A DNA stretch of 64,000 nucleotides, taken from positions 186,001-250,000 of the forward strand of contig NZ_CP039934.1 in assembly GCF_009792295.1 (NCBI RefSeq), in the 5' to 3' direction. Both the position numbers and the translations under genes were made by a program. Below the pieces are notes generated by a model. The model ran no database searches. It was not told the DNA's origin and saw nothing but the letters and a program-made list of their open reading frames with translations. This DNA is from Myroides fluvii. GTDB taxonomy: Bacteria > Bacteroidota > Bacteroidia > Flavobacteriales > Flavobacteriaceae. Below are positions 9,626 to 17,980 of this stretch, piece after piece; position 1 is the stretch's first letter, and every line of letters begins with the position of its first letter.

Positions 9626-9667
9626 TAAAAAAATGTCCCTTTTGTACAAAAAAAAGGACATTTTTTA
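9626..9667 (-). terminator. bioB terminator
   Basis: AAAAAATGTCC and GGACATTTTTT arms enclose an A/T-rich loop just beyond the bioB stop codon. Confidence 0.75.
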
Positions 9668-9706
9668 CTTATTTTTTTATTCACAGGATATCTATACCTA
9701 TTTCTA

Positions 9707-10690
9707 CTACTTTTTTTGGGTCAAATTCATGGGTTTTAACCCCAGTTTTTGAAACAATTGTTGGTCTTCACTTAAAGAGGGGTTCGGCGTTACGAGTAAT
9801 GTTTGTTCTTCTCCTGCAAAAATAGAGTTTGCTCCAGCTAAAAAGCACCATCCTTGCTCTGCTTCATTCATCTCTAATCGCCCTGCGCTTAAGCGAACCC
9901 TTGTTGCGGGCATTACAATTCGAGTTGTGGCAATCATACGCACCATTTCCCATACATCTGTTTTAGGCAGATTCTCCATGGGTGTACCTTTTACACGAGC
10001 TAACGCATTAATTGGCACGGATTCAGGATGTTTATCCATGGTAGCCAACGTCAACAACATCGCAATTCGATCTTGATCGGTTTCACCTAGACCTATAATT
10101 CCTCCTGAACAAACTGTAATTCCTGCCTTTCGAACTGAATTAATGGTATTTAAACGTTGATCATAGGTACGAGTAGAAATAATGTCTTTATAATGACTTT
10201 CTGAAGTATCAATATTGTGATTGTAGGCGTATAGTCCGGCTTCTTGCAAACGCTTTGCCTGGTCATCCGTCAACATTCCCAAGGTACAGCAAACCTCCAT
10301 ATCCATTGCATTTACCCCTTTTACCATGTCAATCACTTTATCAAAATCGCGATTATCGCGAACCTCCCGCCAAGCAGCGGCCATACAGAAACGAGAAGAT
10401 CCATTGGATTTAGCCTTCTTTGCATGAGCCAAAACCGTTTCCAATGGCAATAAGCGTTGCACCTTAATATCGGTATGATAACGAGCAGCTTGCCCACAAT
10501 ACGAACAATCTTCTGGGCAACCTCCTGTTTTTATGGAAAGCAAGGTGCTTACCTGAACCTCCAGTGGGTTGTAATATTGTCGGTGAACTGTTGCTGCACG
10601 GTATACGAGTTCCATCATCGGCGAATCATAAATGGCTTGTATTTCGTCTGAGGTCCAATTATTTCGGATTGGCGCTTTACTTTCTTCCAT
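9707..10690 (-). CDS. bioB: Biotin synthase
   Basis: Radical-SAM enzyme that inserts sulfur into dethiobiotin to make biotin. The 4Fe-4S/SAM cluster motif is CPEDCSYC near residue 50-60 of the 327-residue product. Further BioB signatures are [21 protein letters not shown] and SGGIIGLGE, including the conserved Asn and Arg of the 2Fe-2S pocket region. An upstream in-frame Met at 10828 would pass through the promoter at 10719-10726 and has atypical content, so I chose Met 10690 ([12 protein letters not shown]). No other biotin gene is adjacent. Confidence 0.96.
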   Translation of the reverse strand: MEESKAPIRNNWTSDEIQAIYDSPMMELVYRAATVHRQYYNPLEVQVSTLLSIKTGGCPEDCSYCGQAARYHTDIKVQRLLPLETVLAHAKKAKSNGSSRFCMAAAWREVRDNRDFDKVIDMVKGVNAMDMEVCCTLGMLTDDQAKRLQEAGLYAYNHNIDTSESHYKDIISTRTYDQRLNTINSVRKAGITVCSGGIIGLGETDQDRIAMLLTLATMDKHPESVPINALARVKGTPMENLPKTDVWEMVRMIATTRIVMPATRVRLSAGRLEMNEAEQGWCFLAGANSIFAGEEQTLLVTPNPSLSEDQQLFQKLGLKPMNLTQKK

Positions 10691-10718
10691 CTTCTTATTT
10701 GTCTTATTAGTTAAGCCG

Positions 10719-10726
10719 CAAAAATA
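10719..10726 (-). promoter_or_regulatory. bioB -7 box
   Basis: The minus strand reads TATTTTTG (consensus TAnnTTTG), about 30 bases before the chosen bioB start. Three copies of TGTGAA in mixed orientation lie further upstream (10800-10806, 10831-10837, 10878-10884) and could bind a regulator. Confidence 0.55.
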
Positions 10727-10904
10727 GAATGGATGCCACTGGTTGAGGTCATCCGGTTTAAAGATAACAACTAGACCAGTTTTGAGAGAGAAGCGAGACT
10801 GTGAAGTGGCTTTTTTGTTTTTTTGCAAAGTTGTGAAAAGTAAAAAAAACTCTCCTTTAATCGATGAATCTTACAACTTCACAAAAAACAAAAACACAAA
10901 AAAG

Positions 10905-10987
10905 CAAAAAAAAAAGAAGTCCCTTTATCAGGGACTTCTTTTTTTAATCTAACCACACTTTTACTTTTCAAATTATCATTTGAAAAT
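10905..10987 (-). ncRNA. Putative small RNA of about 80 nt
   Basis: A well-formed promoter on the minus strand (TTG, 20 bases, TAGCTTTG) predicts a start near 10986. The transcript would open directly with a perfect 9-base-pair hairpin (TTTTCAAAT-GATA-ATTTGAAAA, 10965-10986). About 20 unpaired bases follow, then a 14-base-pair terminator hairpin with a long U tract (10911-10924 pairing with 10930-10943). No open reading frame fits. It does not resemble 6S, SRP, tmRNA or RNase P RNA. It is inferred from signals only. Confidence 0.5.
10911..10945. terminator. Strong bidirectional terminator
   Basis: The arms AAAAAGAAGTCCCT and AGGGACTTCTTTTT pair over 14 bases around a five-base loop, with a long T tract on the minus strand and seven or more T on the plus strand. 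No protein gene ends here, which is the main reason to suspect a small RNA. Confidence 0.85.
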
Positions 10988-10992
10988 CAACA

Positions 10993-11023
10993 CAAAGCTA
11001 CGCGTGTATCAAGTACACGTCAA
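10993..11023 (-). promoter_or_regulatory. Promoter with internal operator-like palindrome
   Basis: On the minus strand TTG (11021-11023) and TAGCTTTG (10993-11000) are separated by exactly 20 bases. The spacer is largely an inverted repeat, CGTGTA-TCAAG-TACACG on the plus strand (11003-11019). A protein bound there would cover the promoter. Confidence 0.6.
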
Positions 11024-11038
11024 CACGATATTTTATAG

Positions 11039-11094
11039 TTTTAAAAACAGAAGATTTTTTTTATCACTTACACACACTTCTTCTGTTTTTAAAA
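11039..11094. repeat. 16-base-pair perfect inverted repeat
   Basis: TTTTAAAAACAGAAGA (11039-11054) and its exact complement (11079-11094) flank a 24-base loop. It lies between the putative small-RNA promoter and the -7 box of the Crp/Fnr gene. It could be a transcription insulator or part of the Crp gene control region. Confidence 0.6.
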
Positions 11095-11101
11095 TAACTT
11101 G

Positions 11102-11109
11102 TATTTTTG
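11102..11109 (+). promoter_or_regulatory. Likely -7 box of the Crp/Fnr gene
   Basis: TATTTTTG matches TAnnTTTG and would give a leader of about 135 bases before the ATG at 11252. No clear -33 box was seen. Confidence 0.4.
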
Positions 11110-11251
11110 TTAGCTTATTTGTTGTTCATTATGTTTAAATCTATCTTAACACAACACATCGCTAAGATTAAATTCTCTACATTTGAACAAAACAAAATTC
11201 CACATTAATTTGAATCTACTCTAGGACATTTGTCCTTCTAATGATAAATAT

Positions 11252-11824
11252 ATGTTAAGAATAAATCTTGATTTTTTATCCTATATTGAATCGATTGCCC
11301 ATAAAGACATTATAGCAGATAAAATACAATTGATCCAATACAGTCCCAAAGACATCATACTCACGCAAGGAGAACAAATCACCAAGATTATTGTGATCCG
11401 AGAGGGAATAACGAAATGTTATATCACGGAAGAAAACGGAAAGGAATACATTCCCGAATTTCTGAGTCGAGGAGAAATTATGGGAGAAATTGAATATTTG
11501 GGAAAAATGCCGTGTTTGTGTTCCGTAGAGGCCCTATCTTATGTAGAGGCCTATGTAATTCCCTTATCTATTTTTGATCATCTATTAAAAACGGATATCA
11601 CCTTCAACAACGTGTTATTATCTGTCGAAGCCTTACGCGTATACCACACTAGTGAGCGAGCTTCTTTTCAACAGTTGTATACGGTAGAACATGCGCTTGA
11701 AAAACTATTAGTCCTGCAAGAGAAAAATCAAGTCAATATCTCTAAAGAGGATATGGCTTCTTATTTAGGAATTACCACGCGAACGCTAAATCGCGCTTTA
11801 AAGAAAATAAATGGGGAAGAATAA
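11252..11824 (+). CDS. Crp/Fnr-family transcriptional regulator
   Basis: Regulator of 190 residues. The N-terminal cyclic-nucleotide-binding-like beta roll covers about residues 20-115 (LTQGEQITKIIVIREGITKC, GEIMGEIEYLG). The long dimer helix follows, and the C-terminal winged helix ends with VNISKEDMASYLGITTRTLN, an intact recognition helix. There is no Cys cluster for an Fnr Fe-S centre and no clear cAMP pocket, so the effector is unknown. It is transcribed away from bioB and the putative small RNA, whose promoter palindrome is one candidate target. Confidence 0.88.
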   Translation: MLRINLDFLSYIESIAHKDIIADKIQLIQYSPKDIILTQGEQITKIIVIREGITKCYITEENGKEYIPEFLSRGEIMGEIEYLGKMPCLCSVEALSYVEAYVIPLSIFDHLLKTDITFNNVLLSVEALRVYHTSERASFQQLYTVEHALEKLLVLQEKNQVNISKEDMASYLGITTRTLNRALKKINGEE

Positions 11825-11855
11825 AGAGTATAAGTTTATTGTCATCCTCTTATTA

Positions 11856-12473
11856 CTAAAAGTTCACCCCAATAGATAGTTGAAAATACTGGGCTTGTTT
11901 GAAATAATTTTTATATTGAGGAGCTGTTCTAACATTGTACTTATTCCAATGGTAATGCAATCCTACAACCGCCCGAAACCCCTTGGTGATGTCATATTGA
12001 TATTCGGTTCCAATCAAATAACCAAGGCCTGACATAGATTCAATTTTCTCACTACTAGAAGATGATCGAAACGATGAATCATAAATTCCAATTTCTGGCT
12101 TCAATGTACTTTGAGGGCTTACCTCCCAGAAATAGTAAAGACTTGCTCCACCCTTAGATTGGGTTGAATTATCGACTTTGCCAATCATTTGCCTGTTTTT
12201 AACTCGCAAACCAGTAGATCCTGCAAATAAATTTAATCCTATATTCTGATATCGAATTATCCCCAGCTTAACTTCAAATCCCATATTGTGTGTTCGATGT
12301 GCATCCGCAATCATGTTGTTTCCCATGTAAAATGAATTCGAAAAAACCACACTCGTATTGCGAAACCATACCACTTTACTCTTCGCTTGTGTTTCTTGTG
12401 CATAACTACTCCACCCTACTAAAAAAAGTAGGAAAAAACACGCAATTGTATCTTTAGTCTTTCTATTCTTCAT
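11856..12473 (-). CDS. Outer-membrane beta-barrel-like protein of unknown function
   Basis: Product of 205 residues from the Met at 12473 (MKNRKTKDTIACFF), with a signal peptide ending near YAQETQ. The rest is alternating polar/apolar strands with terminal aromatic residues (AQYFQLSIGVNF), the pattern of a small outer-membrane barrel. An upstream Met at 12497 would place the signal peptide internally. The gene overlaps the end of the preceding lipoprotein gene by about ten bases, so the two are probably translated from one message. Confidence 0.65.
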   Translation of the reverse strand: MKNRKTKDTIACFFLLFLVGWSSYAQETQAKSKVVWFRNTSVVFSNSFYMGNNMIADAHRTHNMGFEVKLGIIRYQNIGLNLFAGSTGLRVKNRQMIGKVDNSTQSKGGASLYYFWEVSPQSTLKPEIGIYDSSFRSSSSSEKIESMSGLGYLIGTEYQYDITKGFRAVVGLHYHWNKYNVRTAPQYKNYFKQAQYFQLSIGVNF

Positions 12474-12867
12474 TGGAGATTGGTTTAGCAACGTCAATTG
12501 TACCTAAATGAAACAAGTAGTTTCCCTTGTTATCTACACCATTTACCACTACTTGTTCGTAGTTATTAACTAGGAGTAAATACAGGTATTTCCCGCCAGG
12601 AAAACCTAGCTTAAACGATCCGTCTGCCTCCGTATAAATTGAATTTACTACGTGATAATCTCTTGGATACACCCGCCTTAAATCTACTATCTCTTTTCCC
12701 TCTACCCAATCAACACTCACAATATTCACTTCAGCATTTGCAAGAGGTTTGTTATCGTTGACTATAATCCCTGTGACTACATATCGCTCCTTTCCATCAT
12801 AGTAACGTTCATCTACACAGGACAGTAGAACGCAAACGAATAAAAAACACAAGACGAATATCCTCAT
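12463..12867 (-). CDS. Small lipoprotein with carboxypeptidase-regulatory-like fold
   Basis: Lipoprotein of 134 residues; the lipobox is CVLLSCVDE. The mature part reads YVVTGIIVNDNKPLANAEVN and then TEADGSFKLGFPGGKYL, the layout of a CarboxypepD_reg/SusC-N-terminal-type beta sandwich. Such domains often sit on surface or periplasmic binding proteins. It is co-transcribed with the beta-barrel gene that overlaps its 3' end. No function is known. Confidence 0.65.
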   Translation of the reverse strand: MRIFVLCFLFVCVLLSCVDERYYDGKERYVVTGIIVNDNKPLANAEVNIVSVDWVEGKEIVDLRRVYPRDYHVVNSIYTEADGSFKLGFPGGKYLYLLLVNNYEQVVVNGVDNKGNYLFHLGTIDVAKPISNEE

Positions 12868-12903
12868 AGAGCTTTAACTTAAATTTAAGACAATATAATA
12901 ATA

Positions 12904-12935
12904 AAAAAGGAAATACAGACCTGTATTTCCTTTTT
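12904..12935 (-). terminator. Catalase gene terminator
   Basis: The arms AAAAAGGAAATACAG and CTGTATTTCCTTTTT lie 20 bases beyond the catalase stop codon, with T runs on either strand. Confidence 0.8.
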
Positions 12936-12954
12936 CACACCCCTATAATATAGT

Positions 12955-14433
12955 TTATTTCATAAATTGACTCACATCCACTTGTAATCCTTTGGCAATT
13001 CGCATTCCCAAATCTGCATCGGCTCTAAACCAATGGCACAATTGACGGAAGATAATTTCTTCGCGTTTTGGTCCATCGATACCGCTCATTGCGCCTACAA
13101 TATTACTTACGGTATTCGCTTTTGCTTCTTCAGTCATAATGCGGTATAAATTACCTGGTTGCGTAAAGTGATCATCTTCTCCTACTCCATTTCGATCATA
13201 GTGATCTGCAACAACGTGTTCTCCTAAGTCTAAAGCTGGTTCTTTGTAACTTTGATCCACCACGATGTTGTCAAAACTGTTTGGATAATAGTTTGGTTCA
13301 CTTCCTCCATTTCCGTCGATGCGCATGGCTCCATCACGTTGGTAGTTATTCGTTGCAAACGGGCAGCGGTTTACTGGAATTTGCTCGTAGTTAGCGCCTA
13401 AGCGGTAGCGTTGTGCATCGGGATAAGATAAAATACGTCCTTGCAACATACGATCTGGAGAAAATCCAATTCCATCAACGATATGTGTAGGTGCAAAAGC
13501 TGCTTGTTCAACGTCTTGGAAGTAATTCTGCGGGTTTTCATTCAACTCCAACACTCCTACATCAACTAATGGATAATCTTTGTGTGGCCATACTTTAGTT
13601 ACATCAAATGGATTTACTTTTGCTACACGACTCTCCGCTTCCGTCATCACTTGAATTTTCAAATTCCACTTTGGAAATGCTCCTTTTTCAATATGCTCAA
13701 ACAAATCGCGTTGTGCATAATCCATATCTGCTGTACGCATTTGATCTGCTTCTGGTCCTGTTAGATTTTTAATTCCTTGGGCTGTTTTGAAGTGGAATTT
13801 CACATATACGCGCTCATTTTCTGCATTAATCATCGAGAAGGTATGACTTCCATATCCATTCATATGTCTATAACCATAAGGAGTTCCTCTGTCAGACATT
13901 AAAATCAACACTTGGTGTAAACTCTCCGGGTTCAACGACCAGAAATCCCACATCATCGTTGCAGATTTTAAGTTGGTCTGCGGATGGCGTTTTTGCGTAT
14001 GAATAAAGTCGCTAAACTTCTTCGCATCCTTAATAAAGAAAACAGGCGTGTTGTTTCCTACTACATCCCAGTTTCCATCTTCTGTATAAAATCGAAGAGC
14101 AAATCCACGTGGATCGCGCTCTGAATCTGCCGATCCCTTTTCTCCCCCTACGGTTGAGAAACGCAAGAATACTTTCGTTTGTTTCCCTACTTCACTAAAA
14201 AGTTTAGCCTTCGTATAAGGAGTAATATCATTCGTAACGGTAAACGTTCCATAAGCTCCTGAACCTTTTGCGTGTACCACGCGCTCTGGAATGCGCTCAC
14301 GATTAAAATGCGCCATTTTCTCATGCAAGATGTAATCTTGTAACAATACAGGTCCTCTTTCTCCTGCTGTCATCGAATTTTCATGTTCTACGTAAGGTCT
14401 TCCCGAAGCGGTTGTCAATTTTTTGTTTTCCAT
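12955..14433 (-). CDS. katA: Monofunctional haem catalase
   Basis: Breaks down hydrogen peroxide to water and oxygen. It has 492 residues from the Met at 14433 (MENKKLTTASGRPYV), the usual length for small-subunit catalases. The active-site His lies in ERVVHAKGSGAYGTF, the distal Asn in VVGNNTPVFFIKD, and the proximal haem-ligand Tyr in SYPDAQRYRLGAN. Upstream in-frame Met codons (to 14484) lie in or near the promoter box at 14466-14473 and were rejected. It is monocistronic. An OxyR or similar site could not be identified. Confidence 0.97.
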   Translation of the reverse strand: MENKKLTTASGRPYVEHENSMTAGERGPVLLQDYILHEKMAHFNRERIPERVVHAKGSGAYGTFTVTNDITPYTKAKLFSEVGKQTKVFLRFSTVGGEKGSADSERDPRGFALRFYTEDGNWDVVGNNTPVFFIKDAKKFSDFIHTQKRHPQTNLKSATMMWDFWSLNPESLHQVLILMSDRGTPYGYRHMNGYGSHTFSMINAENERVYVKFHFKTAQGIKNLTGPEADQMRTADMDYAQRDLFEHIEKGAFPKWNLKIQVMTEAESRVAKVNPFDVTKVWPHKDYPLVDVGVLELNENPQNYFQDVEQAAFAPTHIVDGIGFSPDRMLQGRILSYPDAQRYRLGANYEQIPVNRCPFATNNYQRDGAMRIDGNGGSEPNYYPNSFDNIVVDQSYKEPALDLGEHVVADHYDRNGVGEDDHFTQPGNLYRIMTEEAKANTVSNIVGAMSGIDGPKREEIIFRQLCHWFRADADLGMRIAKGLQVDVSQFMK

Positions 14434-14465
14434 AGTCTTGTACTTTATTTCGTTCATTTGTATTT

Positions 14466-14473
14466 CAAATATA
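14466..14473 (-). promoter_or_regulatory. katA -7 box
   Basis: The minus strand reads TATATTTG, about 33 bases before the chosen start. This also argues against the longer catalase reading frame. Confidence 0.5.
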
Positions 14474-14583
14474 CTAATTATCAAATCCTTACCCTAGGTC
14501 TTATGATATCTATCTATTATGAAAGAATAAATAAAATCTATTATAAAATAAAAAACGATAATTAAAAACGATAGTTAGGGAGT

Positions 14584-14640
14584 GAGGTGTTGTTTAGTGT
14601 TTGGTGTTCGTTGAATCAACTGTCAACAAACAACAAACAA
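14584..14640. repeat. 7-base-period repeat with mirrored halves
   Basis: The left half has heptamers of the GTGTTTG/TTGGTGT type and the right half AACTGTC-AACAAAC-AACAAAC, so the block is roughly an inverted pair of heptamer arrays. It lies between the mqo terminator and the katA promoter. Confidence 0.5.
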
Positions 14641-14674
14641 AAAAAGCATCTTTATAAAAATAAAGATGCTTTTT
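14641..14674 (-). terminator. mqo terminator
   Basis: The arms AAAAAGCATCTTTA and TAAAGATGCTTTTT have a six-base loop, 17 bases beyond the mqo stop. Confidence 0.8.
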
Positions 14675-14691
14675 GTATTATATATTGTTCT

Positions 14692-16188
14692 TTAGTTATT
14701 TGGAAAAATCCTCAAAACTTTAGAACAGTTTTCTCTAATATCTGCCACCATTTCTGGGTGTTCATTCAATTTAAGTCCATAAGAAGGAATCATCTCTTTG
14801 AATTTACTTTTCCATTCTGGTGAATTGAATTCAGTAGGGAAGCAATTGGCTAGTAATTTCAACATAATAGCGGTTGCTGTTGAGGCTCCTGGAGAAGCGC
14901 CCAATAAAGCGGCAATAGAACCATCAGCGGCATTCACTACTTCAGTTCCGAATTGTAAAATTCCCTTTCCGTCTTTATCTCTTTTGATTACCTGTACACG
15001 TTGTCCGGCGTGTTCTACTTTCCAATCTTCCTCTTGTGCATCAGGGAAGTATTCTCTCAGCGCTTCATATCTTGATTTATCCGATTGTAACACTTGTCCG
15101 ATTAAGTATTTTGTCAAATCGAGGTTGCGCATTCCCGCTCCTAGCATCGGGCCGATATTATTTAGCTCTAGTGATTTAAATAAATCTAGATTGGATCCTC
15201 TTTTCAAAAATTTTGTTGAGAAACCTGCATAAGGGCCAAACAACAGTGAGTGTTTGCCATCGATAAAGCGTGTATCTAAGTGGGGCACAGACATAGGAGG
15301 TGCACCTACTGATGCTTTTCCATACACTTTAGCCATGTGTTTTTGCACAATCTTCGGATTGCTACACACCAGCCATTCTCCACCAACTGGGAAACCACCA
15401 TATCCTTTACTTTCAGGAATATCTGCTTTTTGCAACAATAAGATTGCTCCACCACCCGCACCTACGAATACGAATTTTGCTTTTACTTTTCGCTGTTCTC
15501 CTGTTTTCTCATCTTTTGCAGTAATGCTCCATTTGTCGCCTTTTCGCTTGATGTCTGTCACTTGATTATTGAAGTGCACATTTACGCCATCTTCCGTTGT
15601 CAAGTGATCAAAAATCTCTCTTGTTAATTCTCCAAAGTTCACATCTGTTCCGATTGGCATATACGTAGCGGCATATACATCGTCTAGTTTTCTTTCTTCC
15701 ATTAACAAAGGCGCCCACGTTTTAATTTGGTCCTCTTCTTTGGAAAACTCCATTCCGTGAAACAAGGGATACTTTTGAAGCTCGTTATATCTTTTCTCTA
15801 AGAAACTTACGTTATCTTTTCCCCATACGAAACTCATATGCGGTACCGAATTGATAAATTTACGAGGGTCTTTTAATACATTCTTTTTTACCAAGTATGA
15901 CCAGAACTGCCTTGACACTTCAAATTGCTCAACAATGCTAATTGCTTTTGTTGCATCAATGCTACCATCAGCTTTTTCTGGTGTATAGTTTAATTCACAA
16001 AATGCAGAGTGTCCTGTACCTGCATTATTCATTGCGTCTGAACTCTCAGCCGCAGCGCGATCTAAACGCTCTAAGATTTCGATTTTTAGGTTCGGATTTA
16101 ATTCTTTTAGTAAGATCCCAAGCGTAGCGCTCATGATTCCAGCTCCTACCAAAACAACATCAACCTCAGATTTTTGTATACTTGACAT
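14692..16188 (-). CDS. mqo: Malate:quinone oxidoreductase
   Basis: Peripheral membrane FAD enzyme that oxidises malate to oxaloacetate and passes electrons to menaquinone, linking the citric acid cycle to respiration. It has 498 residues. The N-terminal FAD-binding Rossmann motif is VVLVGAGIMSATLG, and further family motifs include NAGTGHSAFCELNY and FVGAGGGAILLLQK. The C-terminal part contains LLGASPGASTATAIML. Length and motifs are normal. The gene is monocistronic. Confidence 0.96.
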   Translation of the reverse strand: MSSIQKSEVDVVLVGAGIMSATLGILLKELNPNLKIEILERLDRAAAESSDAMNNAGTGHSAFCELNYTPEKADGSIDATKAISIVEQFEVSRQFWSYLVKKNVLKDPRKFINSVPHMSFVWGKDNVSFLEKRYNELQKYPLFHGMEFSKEEDQIKTWAPLLMEERKLDDVYAATYMPIGTDVNFGELTREIFDHLTTEDGVNVHFNNQVTDIKRKGDKWSITAKDEKTGEQRKVKAKFVFVGAGGGAILLLQKADIPESKGYGGFPVGGEWLVCSNPKIVQKHMAKVYGKASVGAPPMSVPHLDTRFIDGKHSLLFGPYAGFSTKFLKRGSNLDLFKSLELNNIGPMLGAGMRNLDLTKYLIGQVLQSDKSRYEALREYFPDAQEEDWKVEHAGQRVQVIKRDKDGKGILQFGTEVVNAADGSIAALLGASPGASTATAIMLKLLANCFPTEFNSPEWKSKFKEMIPSYGLKLNEHPEMVADIRENCSKVLRIFPNN

Positions 16189-16211
16189 TATATCGAATAT
16201 TTATTTATATG

Positions 16212-16219
16212 CAAAATTA
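16212..16219 (-). promoter_or_regulatory. mqo -7 box
   Basis: The minus strand reads TAATTTTG (TAnnTTTG), about 24 bases before the mqo start codon. Confidence 0.5.
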
Positions 16220-16275
16220 ATTTTTATCTACAGGAAAAACAGTTTTTTCATGCTAAATTTTTAAAAAAGAACGAA

Positions 16276-16692
16276 TTAAATCGCATTGCGTCCCATATAA
16301 TCTTGTAAAATGATGGTGGCTGCGATTTCGTCAATCAAAGCTTTGTTCTGTCTTTGTTTTTTCCTTAAGCCACTATCAATCATGGTTTGAAAGGCCATTT
16401 TAGAGGTAAAGCGCTCGTCAATACGCTCCACAGGCATCGTGGGAAAAGTCTTAGTAAAGGCAGCAATAAACTCATTTAAAATTGGCGTTACCTCTGAGGG
16501 CTCATTATTCAAGCGCTTCGGTTCACCAATAATTACTCGATCTACTTTTTCCTTCTGAAAATAATCTTTCAAAAAAGACATTAATTCACTGGTAGACACC
16601 GTAGTTAAGCCTGATGCAATAATTTGCAACTCATCTGTTACAGCGATACCGGTTCTTTTTTGACCAAAATCAATAGCTAGTAAACGTCCCAT
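16276..16692 (-). CDS. ruvX: YqgF/RuvX family Holliday-junction resolvase-like protein
   Basis: RNase H-fold protein of 138 residues implicated in pre-16S rRNA 5'-end maturation and, by older annotation, Holliday junction resolution. The catalytic first strand is LAIDFGQKRTGIAV with the conserved Asp. The later acidic motifs are VDRVIIGEP and ERIDERFTS, and the C-terminus carries IDEIAATIILQDYM. The start directly abuts the purM stop (one base apart), so it is translated from the purM message. Confidence 0.93.
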   Translation of the reverse strand: MGRLLAIDFGQKRTGIAVTDELQIIASGLTTVSTSELMSFLKDYFQKEKVDRVIIGEPKRLNNEPSEVTPILNEFIAAFTKTFPTMPVERIDERFTSKMAFQTMIDSGLRKKQRQNKALIDEIAATIILQDYMGRNAI

Positions 16693-16693
16693 T

Positions 16694-17866
16694 TTAGTAA
16701 GTAAATGTCCCGTATGTGGATTGAATCGTTAATTTCTTATCTGCTGAAGCTTCTACACGTCCGACAATTTGTGCTCTTACATTAAATGACTGAGCCAATG
16801 CAATGATATCATCCGCAATAGCAGGATTTACGTATAATTCCATGCGGTGTCCACAGTTGAATACCTGATACATTTCTTTCCAATCTGTTTTGGATTGTTC
16901 TTGTATCAATTGAAACAAAGGAGGTACTTCAAATAAATTGTCTTTGATAATATGTAGGTGATCTACAAAGTGTAAAATTTTAGTTTGTGCTCCACCACTA
17001 CAGTGAATCATACCGTGTACATCATCCGCTTTATATTGATCTAAAATCGCTTTGATGATTGGCGCGTAGGTTCTCGTTGGCGATAGTACTAATTTACCCG
17101 CGTCGATAGGCGCATTGGCAACAGCATCTGTCAACTGAACTTTTCCAGAATATACTAATTCTTCTGGAACAGACGAATCATAACTTTCAGGATATTTAGC
17201 AGCTAAAGAATGATCAAATACATCATGACGTGCAGAAGTAAGTCCGTTGCTTCCCATTCCTCCATTATACCCTTTCTCGTAGGTTGCTTGTCCAAAAGAT
17301 TCCAATCCGACAATAACATCGCCCGCTTGGATATTGGCATTGTCAATTACATCACTGCGTTTCATACGCGCTGTAACCGTAGAATCCACGATAATTGTAC
17401 GTACTAAATCTCCCACATCCGCTGTTTCTCCACCTGTAGAGTGAATCGTTACACCAAATGATTTTAATTCTTCAATTAGTTCTTCTGTTCCGTTGATGAT
17501 AGCCGAAATCACTTCACCTGGAACTAGATTTTTATTACGTCCAATTGTGCTAGACAACAAGATATTATCTGTTGCACCTACACACAATAAATCGTCAATA
17601 TTCATAATCAAGGCATCTTGAGCAATGCCTTTCCAAACAGAAATGTCTCCTGTTTCTTTCCAGTACATATAAGCTAATGACGATTTTGTTCCTGCTCCAT
17701 CCGCATGCATAATCAAACAATATTCCTCATCCCCTGTTAAGTGATCGGGAATAATTTTACAGAATGCTTTAGGAAACAATCCTTTATCTATGTTCTTTAT
17801 TGCATTGTGAACATCTTCTTTCTCAGCAGAAACTCCGCGAAGCGCGTATCTATTACTTGAACTCAT
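16694..17866 (-). CDS. purM: Phosphoribosylformylglycinamidine cyclo-ligase (AIR synthase)
   Basis: Catalyses the fifth step of purine synthesis, closing the imidazole ring of AIR with ATP. It has 390 residues, the length of the Bacteroidetes form. Recognisable motifs are HADGAGTKSSLAYMY in the N-terminal half, VGATDNILLSSTIGRN, and HSTGGETADVGDLVRTI in the centre. The C-terminal domain has HCSGGAQTKIL and NCGHRMELY. It has its own good promoter and is followed at once by ruvX. Confidence 0.94.
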   Translation of the reverse strand: MSSSNRYALRGVSAEKEDVHNAIKNIDKGLFPKAFCKIIPDHLTGDEEYCLIMHADGAGTKSSLAYMYWKETGDISVWKGIAQDALIMNIDDLLCVGATDNILLSSTIGRNKNLVPGEVISAIINGTEELIEELKSFGVTIHSTGGETADVGDLVRTIIVDSTVTARMKRSDVIDNANIQAGDVIVGLESFGQATYEKGYNGGMGSNGLTSARHDVFDHSLAAKYPESYDSSVPEELVYSGKVQLTDAVANAPIDAGKLVLSPTRTYAPIIKAILDQYKADDVHGMIHCSGGAQTKILHFVDHLHIIKDNLFEVPPLFQLIQEQSKTDWKEMYQVFNCGHRMELYVNPAIADDIIALAQSFNVRAQIVGRVEASADKKLTIQSTYGTFTY

Positions 17867-17885
17867 AAATAGTGTGTTGTTTGTG

Positions 17886-17917
17886 CAAATTTAATGCGAA
17901 TGTTATTGTAAAACAAA
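17886..17917 (-). promoter_or_regulatory. purM promoter
   Basis: On the minus strand TTTG (17914-17917), 20 bases, then TAAATTTG (17886-17893). The predicted start is about 15 bases before the ATG. It is one of the best-formed promoters in the window. Confidence 0.65.
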
Positions 17918-17980
17918 GCTTTTTACATTAACATTTTTTTACCTCTTTTTTATTTATTTTTTAAACAATTGGAAAACAAA

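Larger units (their letters stand above)
9082..9706. other. 625-base gene-poor, very AT-rich gap
   Basis: The gap between the lipoprotein start and the bioB stop holds a likely minus-strand promoter (9312-9340), a 12-base palindrome (9281-9292) and the bioB terminator (9626-9667). A 55-66 codon plus-strand frame at 9309-9509 shows no recognisable feature and is not called. Confidence 0.7.
10691..11251. other. 561-base structured intergenic region between bioB and a Crp/Fnr gene
   Basis: This gap has no protein gene that I can support. It does contain, in order, the bioB promoter, TGTGAA boxes, a strong bidirectional terminator (10911-10945), a 9-base-pair hairpin (10965-10986), a complete minus-strand promoter with an internal palindrome (10993-11023), a 16-base-pair inverted repeat (11039-11094) and a plus-strand -7 box (11102-11109). 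Confidence 0.8.

Noticed and set aside
10691..10828. N-terminal extension of bioB from an upstream Met
   Set aside because: The extension runs through the likely promoter at 10719-10726 and does not resemble the BioB N-terminus.
10743..10952. 69-codon plus-strand frame reading through the strong terminator
   Set aside because: It is low-complexity Lys-rich sequence produced by A tracts and crosses the terminator hairpin.
14798..15565. Long plus-strand frames of 144 and 103 codons opposite mqo
   Set aside because: They are antisense to a clearly intact enzyme, rich in Ser and Pro, and have no promoter or family features.
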